64,000 bases of DNA from positions 4,287,001-4,351,000 of the forward strand of contig NZ_VAJL01000001.1 of NCBI RefSeq assembly GCF_006175945.1, written 5' to 3'. Within the stretch, counting starts at the first letter, position 1. Each line of letters starts with the position of its first letter. This document shows positions 1 through 9,393 of the stretch, in pieces. The stretch is from Chryseobacterium mulctrae (GTDB taxonomy: Bacteria > Bacteroidota > Bacteroidia > Flavobacteriales > Weeksellaceae). A model generated the notes under the pieces. It searched no databases and was not told the origin of the DNA. It was given only the letters and a program-made list of their open reading frames with translations. The position numbers and the translations under genes are program-made.

Positions 1-307
1 CTTTAAATGGTCCCCAGTTGAATCTCCATTTTTCCACAAAATCATTGGTTGTTCCAGATTTTTTGTTGATTTTTCTGTTTGGCGTAATGTTTCCGTACTG
101 ATCCAGTTCTACATTTTCCCAACCGCCTTTTGTGAATTTATATTCTATGTCATCACCTAGCAATTGGTCTTCAATGTCAATGCTGTAGATGTTTTCATCC
201 AAAATTGTAAGTTGAAAATGGTAATCTTTAGGATTCCATTTATTAAAATTTCCGGTGATGAAAATAGGTCTGCTGTCTTTTTCTGCCGTATTGAGCGTAA
301 ATTTCAT
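1..307 (-). CDS. Starch-binding-domain protein, probable esterase (partial, C-terminus outside window)
   Basis: The complementary strand reads from an ATG at 305-307 out of the window, giving about 102 residues. An early ITGNFNKWNP stretch is typical of the N-terminal carbohydrate-binding fold (CBM20/CBM48-like) that contacts starch or glycogen, and KFTKGGWENVE continues that domain. In flavobacteria I recall this domain fused to an alpha/beta-hydrolase of the esterase D type beside glycogen genes. The hydrolase part would lie outside the window, so the esterase call is inference. It is divergent from glgB, with 170 bp between the two starts. Confidence 0.6.
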   Translation of the reverse strand, partial: MKFTLNTAEKDSRPIFITGNFNKWNPKDYHFQLTILDENIYSIDIEDQLLGDDIEYKFTKGGWENVELDQYGNITPNRKINKKSGTTNDFVEKWRFNWGPFK

Positions 308-410
308 TCTGTGTTTTTAACGGTTTTAAAACTTTCAAATTTATAAAAAATATTTTTATGAATTCTTTTTAATATTGATTAAAAATAGCTCCAGCCAAGG
401 GAAAATTTTA

Positions 411-418
411 TATATTTG
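411..418 (+). promoter_or_regulatory. Possible -7 promoter box of the glycogen operon
   Basis: TATATTTG fits the Bacteroidota TAnnTTTG box. It lies 59 bases before the glgB start in the divergent gap. No clear TTG-type -33 element is visible at the right distance, so the call is tentative. Confidence 0.4.
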
Positions 419-477
419 GTAGTCATCGTAATTCTGTAAAAGATATATGTTTATGATGATGTAGACCAAAACCGATT

Positions 478-2430
478 ATGATGAATTTTGTAAAAACCTA
501 CACCCTTTTTACGGAGCATGATGTCTATCTTTTTAAAGAAGGTAAACATTACAGACTCTACGAAAAGTTTGGTGCTCATTCTGTTGAAAAAGACGGAATA
601 AAAGGGGTTTATTTTTCGGTTTGGGCTCCGAATGCCAAAAAAGTTTCCGTTATCGGGAATTTTAATAACTGGAATCACCGAGAACATATCCTTTTTCCGA
701 GATGGGATCAATCCGGGATTTGGGAAGGTTTTATTCCTGCGCTTTCTTTGGGAATACTTTACAAGTATGCAATAGAAACGGCTCAAGGAAAAATTTTAGA
801 AAAAAGTGATCCATATGCTTTAAGCTGGGAACAAAATCTCCAGGCTGCATCAATGGTCTCTACCAATTGGTATGAATGGAGCGATCAGGAATGGCTGGAA
901 AAACGCTGGCAAAAAAACAGTTTAGAGGCTCCGATTTCCGTTTACGAATTACATTTAGGTTCGTGGCTACGAAACGAAAATAATCCTGAAAAATTTCTGA
1001 ATTACAGAGATATTGCCTCAAAACTGGTTCCTTATATTAATGAAATGGGTTTTACTCATGTAGAGTTTATGCCCGTGATGGAATATCCTTATGATCCGAG
1101 TTGGGGGTATCAGATTACCGGTTTTTTTGCAGCAACGTCTCGTTTTGGTTCTCCGCAGGATTTGATGTTTTTAATTAACGAACTTCATAAAAATGATATT
1201 GGCGTTATTTTAGATTGGGTTCCTTCGCATTTTCCGGGTGATGCAAATGGATTGCATCGTTTTGACGGTTCTTATTTATATGAACATGAAGATCCCAGAA
1301 AGGGGTTTCATCCCGATTGGAAATCTTATATTTTTAATTACGGACGAAATGAAGTGAAATCTTTTCTAATTTCAAATGCGGTATTCTGGCTCGATCGTTA
1401 TCACGCAGACGGACTTCGGGTTGATGCGGTAACTTCAATGCTTCATTTAGATTATTCAAGAAATGAAGGCGAATGGGAACCGAATATTTATGGAGAAAAT
1501 GTAAATCTTGAAGCAAAAGCTTTTCTTCAGGAATTTAATACAGCCGTTTATAAAGAATTTGGAAATAATATCATGACCATTGCTGAGGAAAGTTCAGACT
1601 TTCCAAAGCTGACAAAGCCTGTACATGAAGGCGGGGTAGGATTTGGTATGAAGTGGATGATGGGATGGATGCATGATACTTTATTTTATTTTAAAGAAGA
1701 TCCAATCAATAGAAAACATCATCATAACAAGCTGACTTTTTCTTCGATGTATATGTATAATGAAAATTATATGATTCCGCTTTCGCACGATGAAGTGGTA
1801 CACGGAAAAGCAAGTTTGATCTATAAAATGAAAGGTGATGAATGGCAGAAATTTGCCAATCTTAGAGCTTTGTATGTTTATATGTTTACGCATCCCGGAG
1901 CAAAATTATTGTTTATGGGTGATGAATTCGGGCAAACCAATGAATGGAATTTTAAGCAGAGCTTAGATTGGCATTTGTTGGAATATCCGGTTCATAAAGG
2001 TTTGCAGACTTTAGTGAAAGATCTGAATCATCTTTATAAGAACGAAACAGCGCTTTTTGAAAATCAATTCAATCAAAATGGTTTTGAATGGGTTGAAGCC
2101 AACGATCAGGAAAATTCTGTCTATATTTATTTAAGGAAAGGAAAAAGAAGGGATGATGTTTTTATGGTGATCTTAAATCTTACCCCAAATGTTTTAGATT
2201 ATAAAGTTGGCGTAAATTTAGGTACACACTGGGAAGTAGTTTTGAATTCCGATGATGAAAAATACAATGGAAGCGGAGTTGAGGCGAATATCTTCAGAGA
2301 AGATCACGATGAATGGATGAACCGTCCAAGATCAATAAGCATAAATCTTCCTGCACTTTCCGGAATTGTTTTAAGACAGAGAAAAGATAAAAAGTATAAA
2401 TTAAATAGGATTAAACAACACAAAAAATGA
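478..2430 (+). CDS. glgB: 1,4-alpha-glucan branching enzyme
   Basis: GlgB (EC 2.4.1.18) introduces alpha-1,6 branches into glycogen. The 650-residue product starts with a CBM48-type domain (VWAPNAKKVSVIGNFNNWN near residues 50-69), followed by the GH13 barrel. The catalytic set is visible: Asp316 in LRVDAV, Glu370 in AEES and Asp438 in LSHDE. The C-terminal beta domain ends in a basic Lys-rich tail. The start is ATGATG, so the second ATG at 481 is equally possible. Its stop overlaps the glgA start (ATGA), so the two are translationally coupled in a glgBAC operon. Confidence 0.95.
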   Translation: MMNFVKTYTLFTEHDVYLFKEGKHYRLYEKFGAHSVEKDGIKGVYFSVWAPNAKKVSVIGNFNNWNHREHILFPRWDQSGIWEGFIPALSLGILYKYAIETAQGKILEKSDPYALSWEQNLQAASMVSTNWYEWSDQEWLEKRWQKNSLEAPISVYELHLGSWLRNENNPEKFLNYRDIASKLVPYINEMGFTHVEFMPVMEYPYDPSWGYQITGFFAATSRFGSPQDLMFLINELHKNDIGVILDWVPSHFPGDANGLHRFDGSYLYEHEDPRKGFHPDWKSYIFNYGRNEVKSFLISNAVFWLDRYHADGLRVDAVTSMLHLDYSRNEGEWEPNIYGENVNLEAKAFLQEFNTAVYKEFGNNIMTIAEESSDFPKLTKPVHEGGVGFGMKWMMGWMHDTLFYFKEDPINRKHHHNKLTFSSMYMYNENYMIPLSHDEVVHGKASLIYKMKGDEWQKFANLRALYVYMFTHPGAKLLFMGDEFGQTNEWNFKQSLDWHLLEYPVHKGLQTLVKDLNHLYKNETALFENQFNQNGFEWVEANDQENSVYIYLRKGKRRDDVFMVILNLTPNVLDYKVGVNLGTHWEVVLNSDDEKYNGSGVEANIFREDHDEWMNRPRSISINLPALSGIVLRQRKDKKYKLNRIKQHKK

Positions 2431-3833
2431 CAATATTTCACCTCAGTACAGAATGTTATCCCGTAGCAAAAGTTGGCGGACTTGCAGATGTGGTCGGTGC
2501 TTTGCCAAAATATCAGAACAAAATAAAAGAGGTCAACGCAAAAGTAGTGATGCCTTGGTATAACAAACATTTTGTGTACGACTATGATTTTGAAGTGGTT
2601 TTTGATGGGTTTATTCATCAGGGTTCCAATATGCTTCAGGTTCAGGTAATGAAAGAAACGACAGATGTTTTGGGATTTGAATTGTTTATGGTGAAAATTC
2701 CGGGATTGCTTGACCGTGAAAATCCTTATGGCTATCAAGATGAAAGTTTTCAGTTTTTAGCTTTTCAGCACGGGGTTTTACATTGGTTGACTGCGATGAA
2801 AATTCGTCCCGATGTTTTGCATTGTCATGATTACCATACAGGTTTGGTTCCTTTTATGATAGAAAACTGTGAAGAGTTTGAATTTTTAAAAGGTGTAAAA
2901 ACGATAGGAACGATTCATAACGGTGAATATCAGGGAATGATGAGTTGGGATATGGTCAATTATATGCCTGCTTTTGATCATCACAAATGGGGACTTCTCG
3001 ACTGGAATGGCTTTATCAATCCTTTGGCGAGTATGATTAAATGTTGTAATGCTTTTACAACGGTTTCAGAAGGATATTTAGAAGAATTGTTTGTGAGTTT
3101 CAGAGGTCTTGAAAGTTTGGTAAGAGAAGAATTTTCAAAAGCTTATGGAATTATCAACGGGATCGATACAGATGTTTGGAATCCACAGACCGATCCAATG
3201 ATCGATTTTAATTTTAATAGCAAAAATGCACTTAAAATAAAGAAGAAAAACAAGGCTAAACTTTGTAAAGAATATGGTTTAAATCCTGAACTTCCTTTGT
3301 TTGCTTTTATCGGAAGATTTGCTACTGAAAAAGGTGCAGATTTGCTTCCGGATTTAATTTGGCGAAGTATTAAGCAGAGTTTCGGAGGTTTAAATATTAT
3401 TGTTCTTGGTTCAGGAAATGCTTATATAGAACAACAGTTGAAAGAATTGGACTCAGTTTATTCAAATTTTGCGACAGATATTGGATATAAAGAACATTTA
3501 TCACATAAAATTTACGCTTCGGCAGATTTTTTGTTGATGCCTTCAAGAGTTGAACCTTGCGGTCTCAATCAGATGTATGCAATGCGTTACGGAACTGTTC
3601 CTGTGGTGAGTTATACAGGAGGATTGAGAGATACTGTAAAAGATATTACAACCGGAGGTTCCGGCTTGAATTTTACCTATCCCGGAGTTGACGATATTAT
3701 TCACGCGATGAGTCGTGGTGTGAATATTTACAAAAACAAAGCACAAATGGATGAATTGGTTTTGTCTAATATGAAATTTGACTTTGCCTGGGAAAAATCA
3801 GCTGAAAAATATTTAACATTATATAAAAATTAA
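2427..3833 (+). CDS. glgA: Glycogen synthase (ADP-glucose type)
   Basis: GlgA extends alpha-1,4-glucan chains using ADP-glucose (GT5 family, EC 2.4.1.21). The N-terminal KVGGLADV loop begins at Lys15 and contacts the nucleotide sugar. The C-terminal half carries EPCGLNQMYAMRYG from Glu376, then a TGGL loop, both typical of bacterial synthases. At 468 residues it is full length. It overlaps glgB by four bases and is followed 18 bp later by glgC, so the three enzymes of glycogen synthesis are probably one transcript. Confidence 0.95.
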   Translation: MTIFHLSTECYPVAKVGGLADVVGALPKYQNKIKEVNAKVVMPWYNKHFVYDYDFEVVFDGFIHQGSNMLQVQVMKETTDVLGFELFMVKIPGLLDRENPYGYQDESFQFLAFQHGVLHWLTAMKIRPDVLHCHDYHTGLVPFMIENCEEFEFLKGVKTIGTIHNGEYQGMMSWDMVNYMPAFDHHKWGLLDWNGFINPLASMIKCCNAFTTVSEGYLEELFVSFRGLESLVREEFSKAYGIINGIDTDVWNPQTDPMIDFNFNSKNALKIKKKNKAKLCKEYGLNPELPLFAFIGRFATEKGADLLPDLIWRSIKQSFGGLNIIVLGSGNAYIEQQLKELDSVYSNFATDIGYKEHLSHKIYASADFLLMPSRVEPCGLNQMYAMRYGTVPVVSYTGGLRDTVKDITTGGSGLNFTYPGVDDIIHAMSRGVNIYKNKAQMDELVLSNMKFDFAWEKSAEKYLTLYKN

Positions 3834-3851
3834 AAAAAAACGCAGATATTT

Positions 3852-5120
3852 ATGAAACACAACGTTATTTCTATTGTGTTGGGAGGAGGTAGAGGAACAA
3901 GGCTTTTTCCATTGACTTATACAAGGTCTAAACCCGCTGTTCCGATTGCAGGAAAATACAGATTGGTAGATATTCCGATCTCGAATTGTTTGAATTCAGG
4001 ATTAAATAAGATCCTGGTTTTGACTCAGTTTAATTCGGCTTCTCTTAACTCGCACATTAAAAATTCTTACCACTTTGATATTTTCAGTCAGGGTTTTGTA
4101 GATATTTTGGCAGCAGAGCAGAATGTTGACAGTGACAGCTGGTTTCAGGGAACTGCAGATGCGGTTCGCCAATCAATGAAGCATCTTGAAAAATACGATT
4201 ATGAGTATATTCTTATTCTTTCAGGAGATCAGCTGTATCAGATGGATTTTAATGAAATGCTCGATTTTCATATCGATAATGGAGGTGATGTAACAATTGC
4301 AACGATTCCTGTAAATGCAAAAGATGCAACAGGTTTTGGAATTTTAAAATCTGATGATGATGGAAATATCACTTCATTCGTTGAGAAACCAGGATTTGAT
4401 GAGCTTGAAGGTCTACAATCTGAAGTTTCAGAAGAAAATAAAGCGAAAGGAAAAGAGTTTTTAGCTTCGATGGGAATTTATATTTTTTCTAAAACAATTT
4501 TAAAGAAAATGTTTGATGAGGGAGCTGGAGATGATTTCGGAAAAGATATTATCCCAAATTCTATCGGAAAATATACAACGCTTAGTTATCAATACGAAGG
4601 TTACTGGACGGATATTGGAACCATTGAATCTTTCTACGAAGCCAACTTAGATCTTTGTCATGATTTTCCCCAGTTCAATTTGTTTTCATCAGCACCAATT
4701 TTTACACGTGCAAGAATGCTTCCGCCATCAAAAGTGAATGGTTCTTATGTAAGTAAAGCTGTTTTCGGAGACGGATGTATCATCATGGCAGATAAAATAG
4801 AAAATTCTGTGATTGGAAATCGTACTAGAGTTGACAAAGGTAGCACCATCGTTAATTCATATATTATGGGAGCCGATTTTTATCAAAATACCACAGAAAT
4901 TGTGAATAACGACCGAAAAGGTTTGCCCAACATGGGGATCGGGAAATACTGCTACATTGAGAAGGCGATTTTAGATAAAAACTGTTTCATCGGTGATAAT
5001 GTAAGGATCATTGGTGGGAAACACCTTCAGGACGGTGATTACGGAACGCATTCGGTACAGGATGGAATTGTTGTCGTAAAAAAAGGTGCGATACTTCCTC
5101 CGGGAACCCACATTGGATAA
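3852..5120 (+). CDS. glgC: Glucose-1-phosphate adenylyltransferase
   Basis: GlgC makes ADP-glucose from ATP and glucose-1-phosphate (EC 2.7.7.27), the committed step of bacterial glycogen synthesis. GGGRGTRL at residues 11-18 is the nucleotide-binding loop, followed by SKPAVPIAGKYRLVD. FQGTADAVRQ, SGDQLYQMDF and FVEKP follow in order, and WTDIGTIESFYEAN closes the catalytic domain. The last 130 or so residues form a left-handed helix-type hexapeptide domain. It has 422 residues, a normal length. It is the last gene of glgBAC; no glgP or glgX is seen here. Confidence 0.95.
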   Translation: MKHNVISIVLGGGRGTRLFPLTYTRSKPAVPIAGKYRLVDIPISNCLNSGLNKILVLTQFNSASLNSHIKNSYHFDIFSQGFVDILAAEQNVDSDSWFQGTADAVRQSMKHLEKYDYEYILILSGDQLYQMDFNEMLDFHIDNGGDVTIATIPVNAKDATGFGILKSDDDGNITSFVEKPGFDELEGLQSEVSEENKAKGKEFLASMGIYIFSKTILKKMFDEGAGDDFGKDIIPNSIGKYTTLSYQYEGYWTDIGTIESFYEANLDLCHDFPQFNLFSSAPIFTRARMLPPSKVNGSYVSKAVFGDGCIIMADKIENSVIGNRTRVDKGSTIVNSYIMGADFYQNTTEIVNNDRKGLPNMGIGKYCYIEKAILDKNCFIGDNVRIIGGKHLQDGDYGTHSVQDGIVVVKKGAILPPGTHIG

Positions 5121-5122
5121 AA

Positions 5123-5245
5123 GGCTAGAAGTTTGATGCTGGAAGATGGATGTTTTGAGAAATTATAACTTTGAAGTTTTGTTTTTAATTCAAAATTTTT
5201 GCGGTTGAATATCAAACATCCGCCATCAAGCTTCCATCACCCATC
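5123..5245. repeat. Imperfect hairpin of GAAG/GATG words
   Basis: The gap between glgC and the SRPBCC gene holds a long imperfect inverted repeat. The left arm starts with GAAGTTTGATG and GGAAGATGGATG; the right arm ends with CATCCGCCATCAAGCTTC. The two arms pair over roughly 40-50 bases with mismatches and a few indels. An open reading frame runs through the right arm, but the SRPBCC gene most likely starts later, at 5310. Confidence 0.6.
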
Positions 5246-5297
5246 AAAAATAAAAAACAAGAGTGATCAAGATATTGGTCACTTTTTTTATTTGTAT

Positions 5298-5305
5298 TAC
5301 TTTTG
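5298..5305 (+). promoter_or_regulatory. -7 promoter box just before a start codon
   Basis: TACTTTTG fits TAnnTTTG and ends four bases before the ATG at 5310. The spacing from such boxes to the transcription start is usually about 4-7 bases, so the mRNA would start at or very near the initiation codon. Confidence 0.55.
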
Positions 5306-5309
5306 TACG

Positions 5310-6350
5310 ATGCGTTTTTTTAAAATCATAGCGGTTATTATAGTTTTGTTAGTGGGAGCTTATGCGGCTTCCATGTATTATTTTGTAGATGAAAGTAAAG
5401 AATTTACGATAGAGAAAGAAGTAGATTATCCTTTAGAAAAGGTCTTCAACCAGTTTAATAATTTACAGAATTTTACTCGTTGGAATAATTTTTTCTCCAG
5501 CTCAAAAACCATTACGATTGATTATTACACGCCTTACGAAGGAAAAGGAAGTGCAATTAGTTACAATGATCCTAAAAGCGACGATGGTGGCGAAATGTTT
5601 ATCCGTTACGAAAATCCAAACAAAACGCTGAGGTATCAGCTTTTCGAAGATGAGGATGAAAATCCTACTCTAATTGATGTGAAATTTACCGCAGTTTCTG
5701 CTGAAAAAACAAAGATCACTTGGTATGTTCATACTCCGAAGTTATCAGTTTTATCAAGAGCTCAGAATTTTTGGACTGAAGATAAATTTGCGGATAACAT
5801 CGAGAAAAGCATGCTTAATCTTAAAAATGTTTTAGGAAATAAAGTAGAAAAAGACAATCAGCTGGCTGCCATAAAATACGACAGTCTTATGGTGGAAAAG
5901 GAAGAGGAGAAAATGATTTTGGGGGTGAATGTAAGTACTTCTAATAAAAAAGATGCTTTGTACAGAAATATTGTCATGAATTATAACAAAATAAATAATT
6001 TTGTGACGATGGATTTAGGTAAAAAAAGTGATGAAGTAGGATATCCTGTTTTGATTACCGATGCCGACAATTTTAAAGACAATGAGGTATCTTATTTTTT
6101 CGGAATTCCATTATCAAAAAGAATTGGAATTTCAGATAATAATTTCAGTTTCAGATCTGTGAACCCGACAGAAAATTATGTAATCTATTTCAAAGGATCT
6201 TATCCGGCAAGAATAAAAGCAATTCAGCAGCTTATACAAAAAGCAAAGAAAGACAAAATGCGCTATGGTGATGTTTATCAGACTTTTATAGAGCCGCCTG
6301 TGGAAGGTCAGGATGTTAACATGAAACTTTCTCTCTCTGTTTATAGATGA
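5310..6350 (+). CDS. Membrane-anchored SRPBCC/polyketide-cyclase-like protein
   Basis: The product is 346 residues from the ATG at 5310. An earlier in-frame start at 5199 lies inside a repeat and is rejected. Residues 5-23 form one hydrophobic segment, leaving the rest outside the cytoplasm. The region from about residue 30 to 165 (EVDYPLEKVFNQFNNLQNF, TRWNNFF) has the pattern of a START/SRPBCC ligand-binding fold seen in polyketide cyclases. The C-terminal half resembles a GyrI-like effector domain. No substrate can be named. Confidence 0.65.
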   Translation: MRFFKIIAVIIVLLVGAYAASMYYFVDESKEFTIEKEVDYPLEKVFNQFNNLQNFTRWNNFFSSSKTITIDYYTPYEGKGSAISYNDPKSDDGGEMFIRYENPNKTLRYQLFEDEDENPTLIDVKFTAVSAEKTKITWYVHTPKLSVLSRAQNFWTEDKFADNIEKSMLNLKNVLGNKVEKDNQLAAIKYDSLMVEKEEEKMILGVNVSTSNKKDALYRNIVMNYNKINNFVTMDLGKKSDEVGYPVLITDADNFKDNEVSYFFGIPLSKRIGISDNNFSFRSVNPTENYVIYFKGSYPARIKAIQQLIQKAKKDKMRYGDVYQTFIEPPVEGQDVNMKLSLSVYR

Positions 6351-6419
6351 TTTTTTCCCAATTCTCTTTTTTATATTTTTTTTAAGGTTTTGAGGTTATC
6401 CCAACTCGGTTTTTTTTAT

Positions 6420-6427
6420 TAAATTTG
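6420..6427 (+). promoter_or_regulatory. -7 promoter box of sucA
   Basis: TAAATTTG matches TAnnTTTG and lies 46 bases before the sucA ATG. The upstream part is T-rich without a clear TTG -33 element. Confidence 0.5.
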
Positions 6428-6473
6428 AAGATTAATACGTTAAACAAAATTTAATAATAGATAAACTGTAATA

Positions 6474-9287
6474 ATGGACAGATTTTCATTCCTAAACGCA
6501 GCTCATTCTCAGTTAATTGAGGATTTATACCAACAATACTTAAAATTTCCTGACTCTTTAGAACCATCATGGAAAGCCTTTTTTCAAGGCTTTGATTTTG
6601 CCATTGAGAACTACAGTGATGACGAAAGCATCCAGTACGTGCAAAATTCGGTGAAATCTTCACCTGCAGTGCAGCAGATTTCTCAGGCGGCTTCAAACGG
6701 TGAAGTTCCGGAGCACATCAAAAAGGAATTTAAGGTGGTAAACCTTATTGAAGCTTACAGAACGAGAGGTCACTTGTTTACAAAAACCAATCCGGTGCGT
6801 GAAAGAAGGCATTATACGCCAACTTTGGATATTGAAAATTTTGGGCTTGACAAGTCTGATTTAAATACAAAATTCAACTGCGCTGTTGAAACAGGTATGA
6901 AAGGTCCTGCAACTTTACAGGATTTGATTACACACCTGCAAAGCATCTACTGCGATTCTATTGGTGTGGAATACATGCACATCAACAACGTTCAGGAGAA
7001 AGACTTTATCAAGCAGTGGCTTCAGGTAAACGAAAACCACCCAATTCTTTCGGCTAACGAAAAAACTGAAATTTTATTAAAATTAAATCAGGCGGTTGCG
7101 TTTGAAAATTATCTTCATACAAAATTTGTTGGGCAAAAAAGATTCTCACTGGAAGGTGGCGAAACTTTAATTCCTGCTTTGGATCAGTTGATCTCAAGAT
7201 CTTCTCAGTTAGGAGTTGATGAGGTTGTTCTGGGGATGGCTCACAGAGGAAGATTAAATGTTTTAACCAATATTTTCGGGAAATCTTACAAGCAGATTTT
7301 CTCAGAATTTGAAGGAAAAGAATTTGAAGAAGATGTATTCTCTGGTGACGTAAAATACCACTTAGGTTCATCTAAAAAAATAAAAACAGCTTCTGGAGAA
7401 GAGGTTGCAATTAATTTGACTCCGAACCCGTCTCACTTAGAAACTGTTGCTGCTTTGGTAGAAGGTATTTGCCGTGCAAAAGTAGACGATAAGTATAAAG
7501 ATTACTCTAAAGTTTTACCAATCATTATTCATGGTGATGGTGCATTGGCAGGTCAGGGTATTGCTTACGAAGTTGCTCAGATGATGACTTTGGACGGTTA
7601 CAAAACGGGAGGTACAGTTCATATTGTTGTAAATAACCAGGTTTCATTTACAACCAATTATATGGATGCAAGATCTTCTACGTATTGTACAGATGTTGCG
7701 AAAGTAACAGAATCTCCTGTAATGCACGTAAATGCAGATGATGCAGAAGCGGTAGTTCATGCGATGCATTTTGCTGCTGATTTCAGAGCTAAATTTGGTA
7801 AAGATGTTTATATCGATTTATTAGGATACAGAAAATATGGTCATAACGAAGGTGATGAGCCAAGATTTACACAGCCTAATTTGTATAAATTAATCTCAAA
7901 ACACCAGAACCCAAGAGAGATTTATAAAGATAAACTGTTGAAAGACAACGTTACATCAAACGATGTAATTGCAAAAATGGAAACAGAATTCAAAGCGCTT
8001 TTAGATAAAGACTTTGATGCTTCTAAGGAAATCGAAAAGAATGTGATGGATATTTTCATGGCAGATGACTGGACGAATTTCCCGATTGCAAAAAGAGGAG
8101 CTGTACAAGATGCTGTTGATACAAAATATGATTTAGCTAAGCTAAAAGAATTGGCAATTAAAATGTCAACACTTCCTGCTGATAAAAAATTCATCAATAA
8201 GATTACAAGACTTTTCGATAACAGAATCAAAGCTATTGAGGCAAACTCTTTAGATTGGGCTCTTGGAGAGTGGTTGGCTTATGCTACACTTCTTGTAGAA
8301 GGTCACAACGTAAGAATTTCTGGTGAAGATGTGGAAAGAGGTACATTTTCTCACAGACATGCTGTTGTAAAAACGGAAGATACAGAAGAAGAGTATGTTC
8401 CTTTAAAAGAAGTTTCAGAAAGCAGATTTGATGTTTTCAATTCTCACCTTTCAGAATACGGAGTTTTAGGATTTGATTACGGGTATGCAATGGCATCTCC
8501 GAATACTTTAACGATTTGGGAAGCTCAGTTCGGAGATTTCGTCAACGGAGCTCAGATTATTGTCGACCAGTATTTGGCTGCAGCAGAAGAAAAATGGAAA
8601 ATTCAGGACGGTTTGGTAATGTTGTTACCTCACGGTTCAGAAGGACAGGGTGCAGAACACTCTTCAGCAAGATTGGAAAGATTCCTTACGCTTTGTGCTA
8701 ATGAGAATATGGTTGTTGCGAATATTACTTCTCCGGCAAACTATTTCCACTTATTAAGAAGACAGTTGAAATGGGCATTCAGAAAGCCATTGATCGTAAT
8801 GAGTCCAAAATCTTTATTAAGACATCCAAAAGTGGTTTCTCCGCTTGAAGATTTCTCAAACAAAGGATTCCAGCCTATTTTAGATGATCCTACTGCAGAT
8901 CCTGCAAAAATTGAAAAATTAGTTCTATGTTCAGGTAAATTATACTTCGAATTATTAGCTAAAAAAGAAGAATTAAATTGTGAAAATGTTGCATTGGTAA
9001 GATTCGAGCAGTTATATCCGCTTCAAACTGATGCTATCGAAGCTATTTTTGCTAAATATGATAACAGAAAATCAATCATTTGGGCTCAGGAAGAACCAGA
9101 AAACATGGGAGCTTGGTCTTATATCTTAAGAAATTTCAGAGATACAGGAATTCAGGTTGTTTCTCCGGTACCAAGTGGTGCACCGGCTCCGGGAAGTCAC
9201 AAAATGTTTGAAAAAAATCAAAATGCTGTAATCAACAGAGTATTCGACAGAGACGATGCTCCGGCTAAAAGACCAGTAACAGCTTAA
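6474..9287 (+). CDS. sucA: 2-oxoglutarate dehydrogenase E1 component
   Basis: E1 of the 2-oxoglutarate dehydrogenase complex (EC 1.2.4.2) decarboxylates 2-oxoglutarate with thiamine diphosphate and succinylates the E2 lipoyl group. The 937-residue protein starts with the short E2-binding segment (FLNAAHSQLIEDLYQQY). It shows MAHRGRLNVLTNI, and from about residue 352 the TPP/Mg motif GDGALAGQG followed by VNNQVSFTT. The C-terminal part contains LLPHGSEGQGAEHSSAR. It is followed 106 bp later by the E2 gene; E3 is not in the window. Confidence 0.96.
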   Translation: MDRFSFLNAAHSQLIEDLYQQYLKFPDSLEPSWKAFFQGFDFAIENYSDDESIQYVQNSVKSSPAVQQISQAASNGEVPEHIKKEFKVVNLIEAYRTRGHLFTKTNPVRERRHYTPTLDIENFGLDKSDLNTKFNCAVETGMKGPATLQDLITHLQSIYCDSIGVEYMHINNVQEKDFIKQWLQVNENHPILSANEKTEILLKLNQAVAFENYLHTKFVGQKRFSLEGGETLIPALDQLISRSSQLGVDEVVLGMAHRGRLNVLTNIFGKSYKQIFSEFEGKEFEEDVFSGDVKYHLGSSKKIKTASGEEVAINLTPNPSHLETVAALVEGICRAKVDDKYKDYSKVLPIIIHGDGALAGQGIAYEVAQMMTLDGYKTGGTVHIVVNNQVSFTTNYMDARSSTYCTDVAKVTESPVMHVNADDAEAVVHAMHFAADFRAKFGKDVYIDLLGYRKYGHNEGDEPRFTQPNLYKLISKHQNPREIYKDKLLKDNVTSNDVIAKMETEFKALLDKDFDASKEIEKNVMDIFMADDWTNFPIAKRGAVQDAVDTKYDLAKLKELAIKMSTLPADKKFINKITRLFDNRIKAIEANSLDWALGEWLAYATLLVEGHNVRISGEDVERGTFSHRHAVVKTEDTEEEYVPLKEVSESRFDVFNSHLSEYGVLGFDYGYAMASPNTLTIWEAQFGDFVNGAQIIVDQYLAAAEEKWKIQDGLVMLLPHGSEGQGAEHSSARLERFLTLCANENMVVANITSPANYFHLLRRQLKWAFRKPLIVMSPKSLLRHPKVVSPLEDFSNKGFQPILDDPTADPAKIEKLVLCSGKLYFELLAKKEELNCENVALVRFEQLYPLQTDAIEAIFAKYDNRKSIIWAQEEPENMGAWSYILRNFRDTGIQVVSPVPSGAPAPGSHKMFEKNQNAVINRVFDRDDAPAKRPVTA

Positions 9288-9296
9288 TAAAAAAAT

Positions 9297-9330
9297 AGAA
9301 GTTAGAAATTAGAGGTTAGAAATTAGTCTT
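9297..9330. repeat. Short tandem GTTAGAAATTAG repeat
   Basis: GTTAGAAATTAG occurs at 9301-9312 and again at 9315-9326, preceded by a partial AGAAG unit. It lies between sucA and sucB and belongs to the group of word-like intergenic repeats. A clear pairing arm is not visible here. Confidence 0.6.
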
Positions 9331-9393
9331 TCATCTTTTATCTATTTTCTCAAAGTCTTAATAAATATCAATTAAAAAAATAAAAAATACGAT

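Noticed and set aside
451..786. Open frame opposite the start of glgB
   Set aside because: It lies entirely against strong glgB coding sequence and its product has no recognisable features; the same holds for the other antisense frames inside sucA, atpF, ffh and the ClC gene.
5199..5309. A longer start for the SRPBCC protein
   Set aside because: The extra codons lie inside the right arm of the word hairpin and include the promoter box; the residues look like repeat sequence and precede a perfect membrane anchor that begins at 5310.
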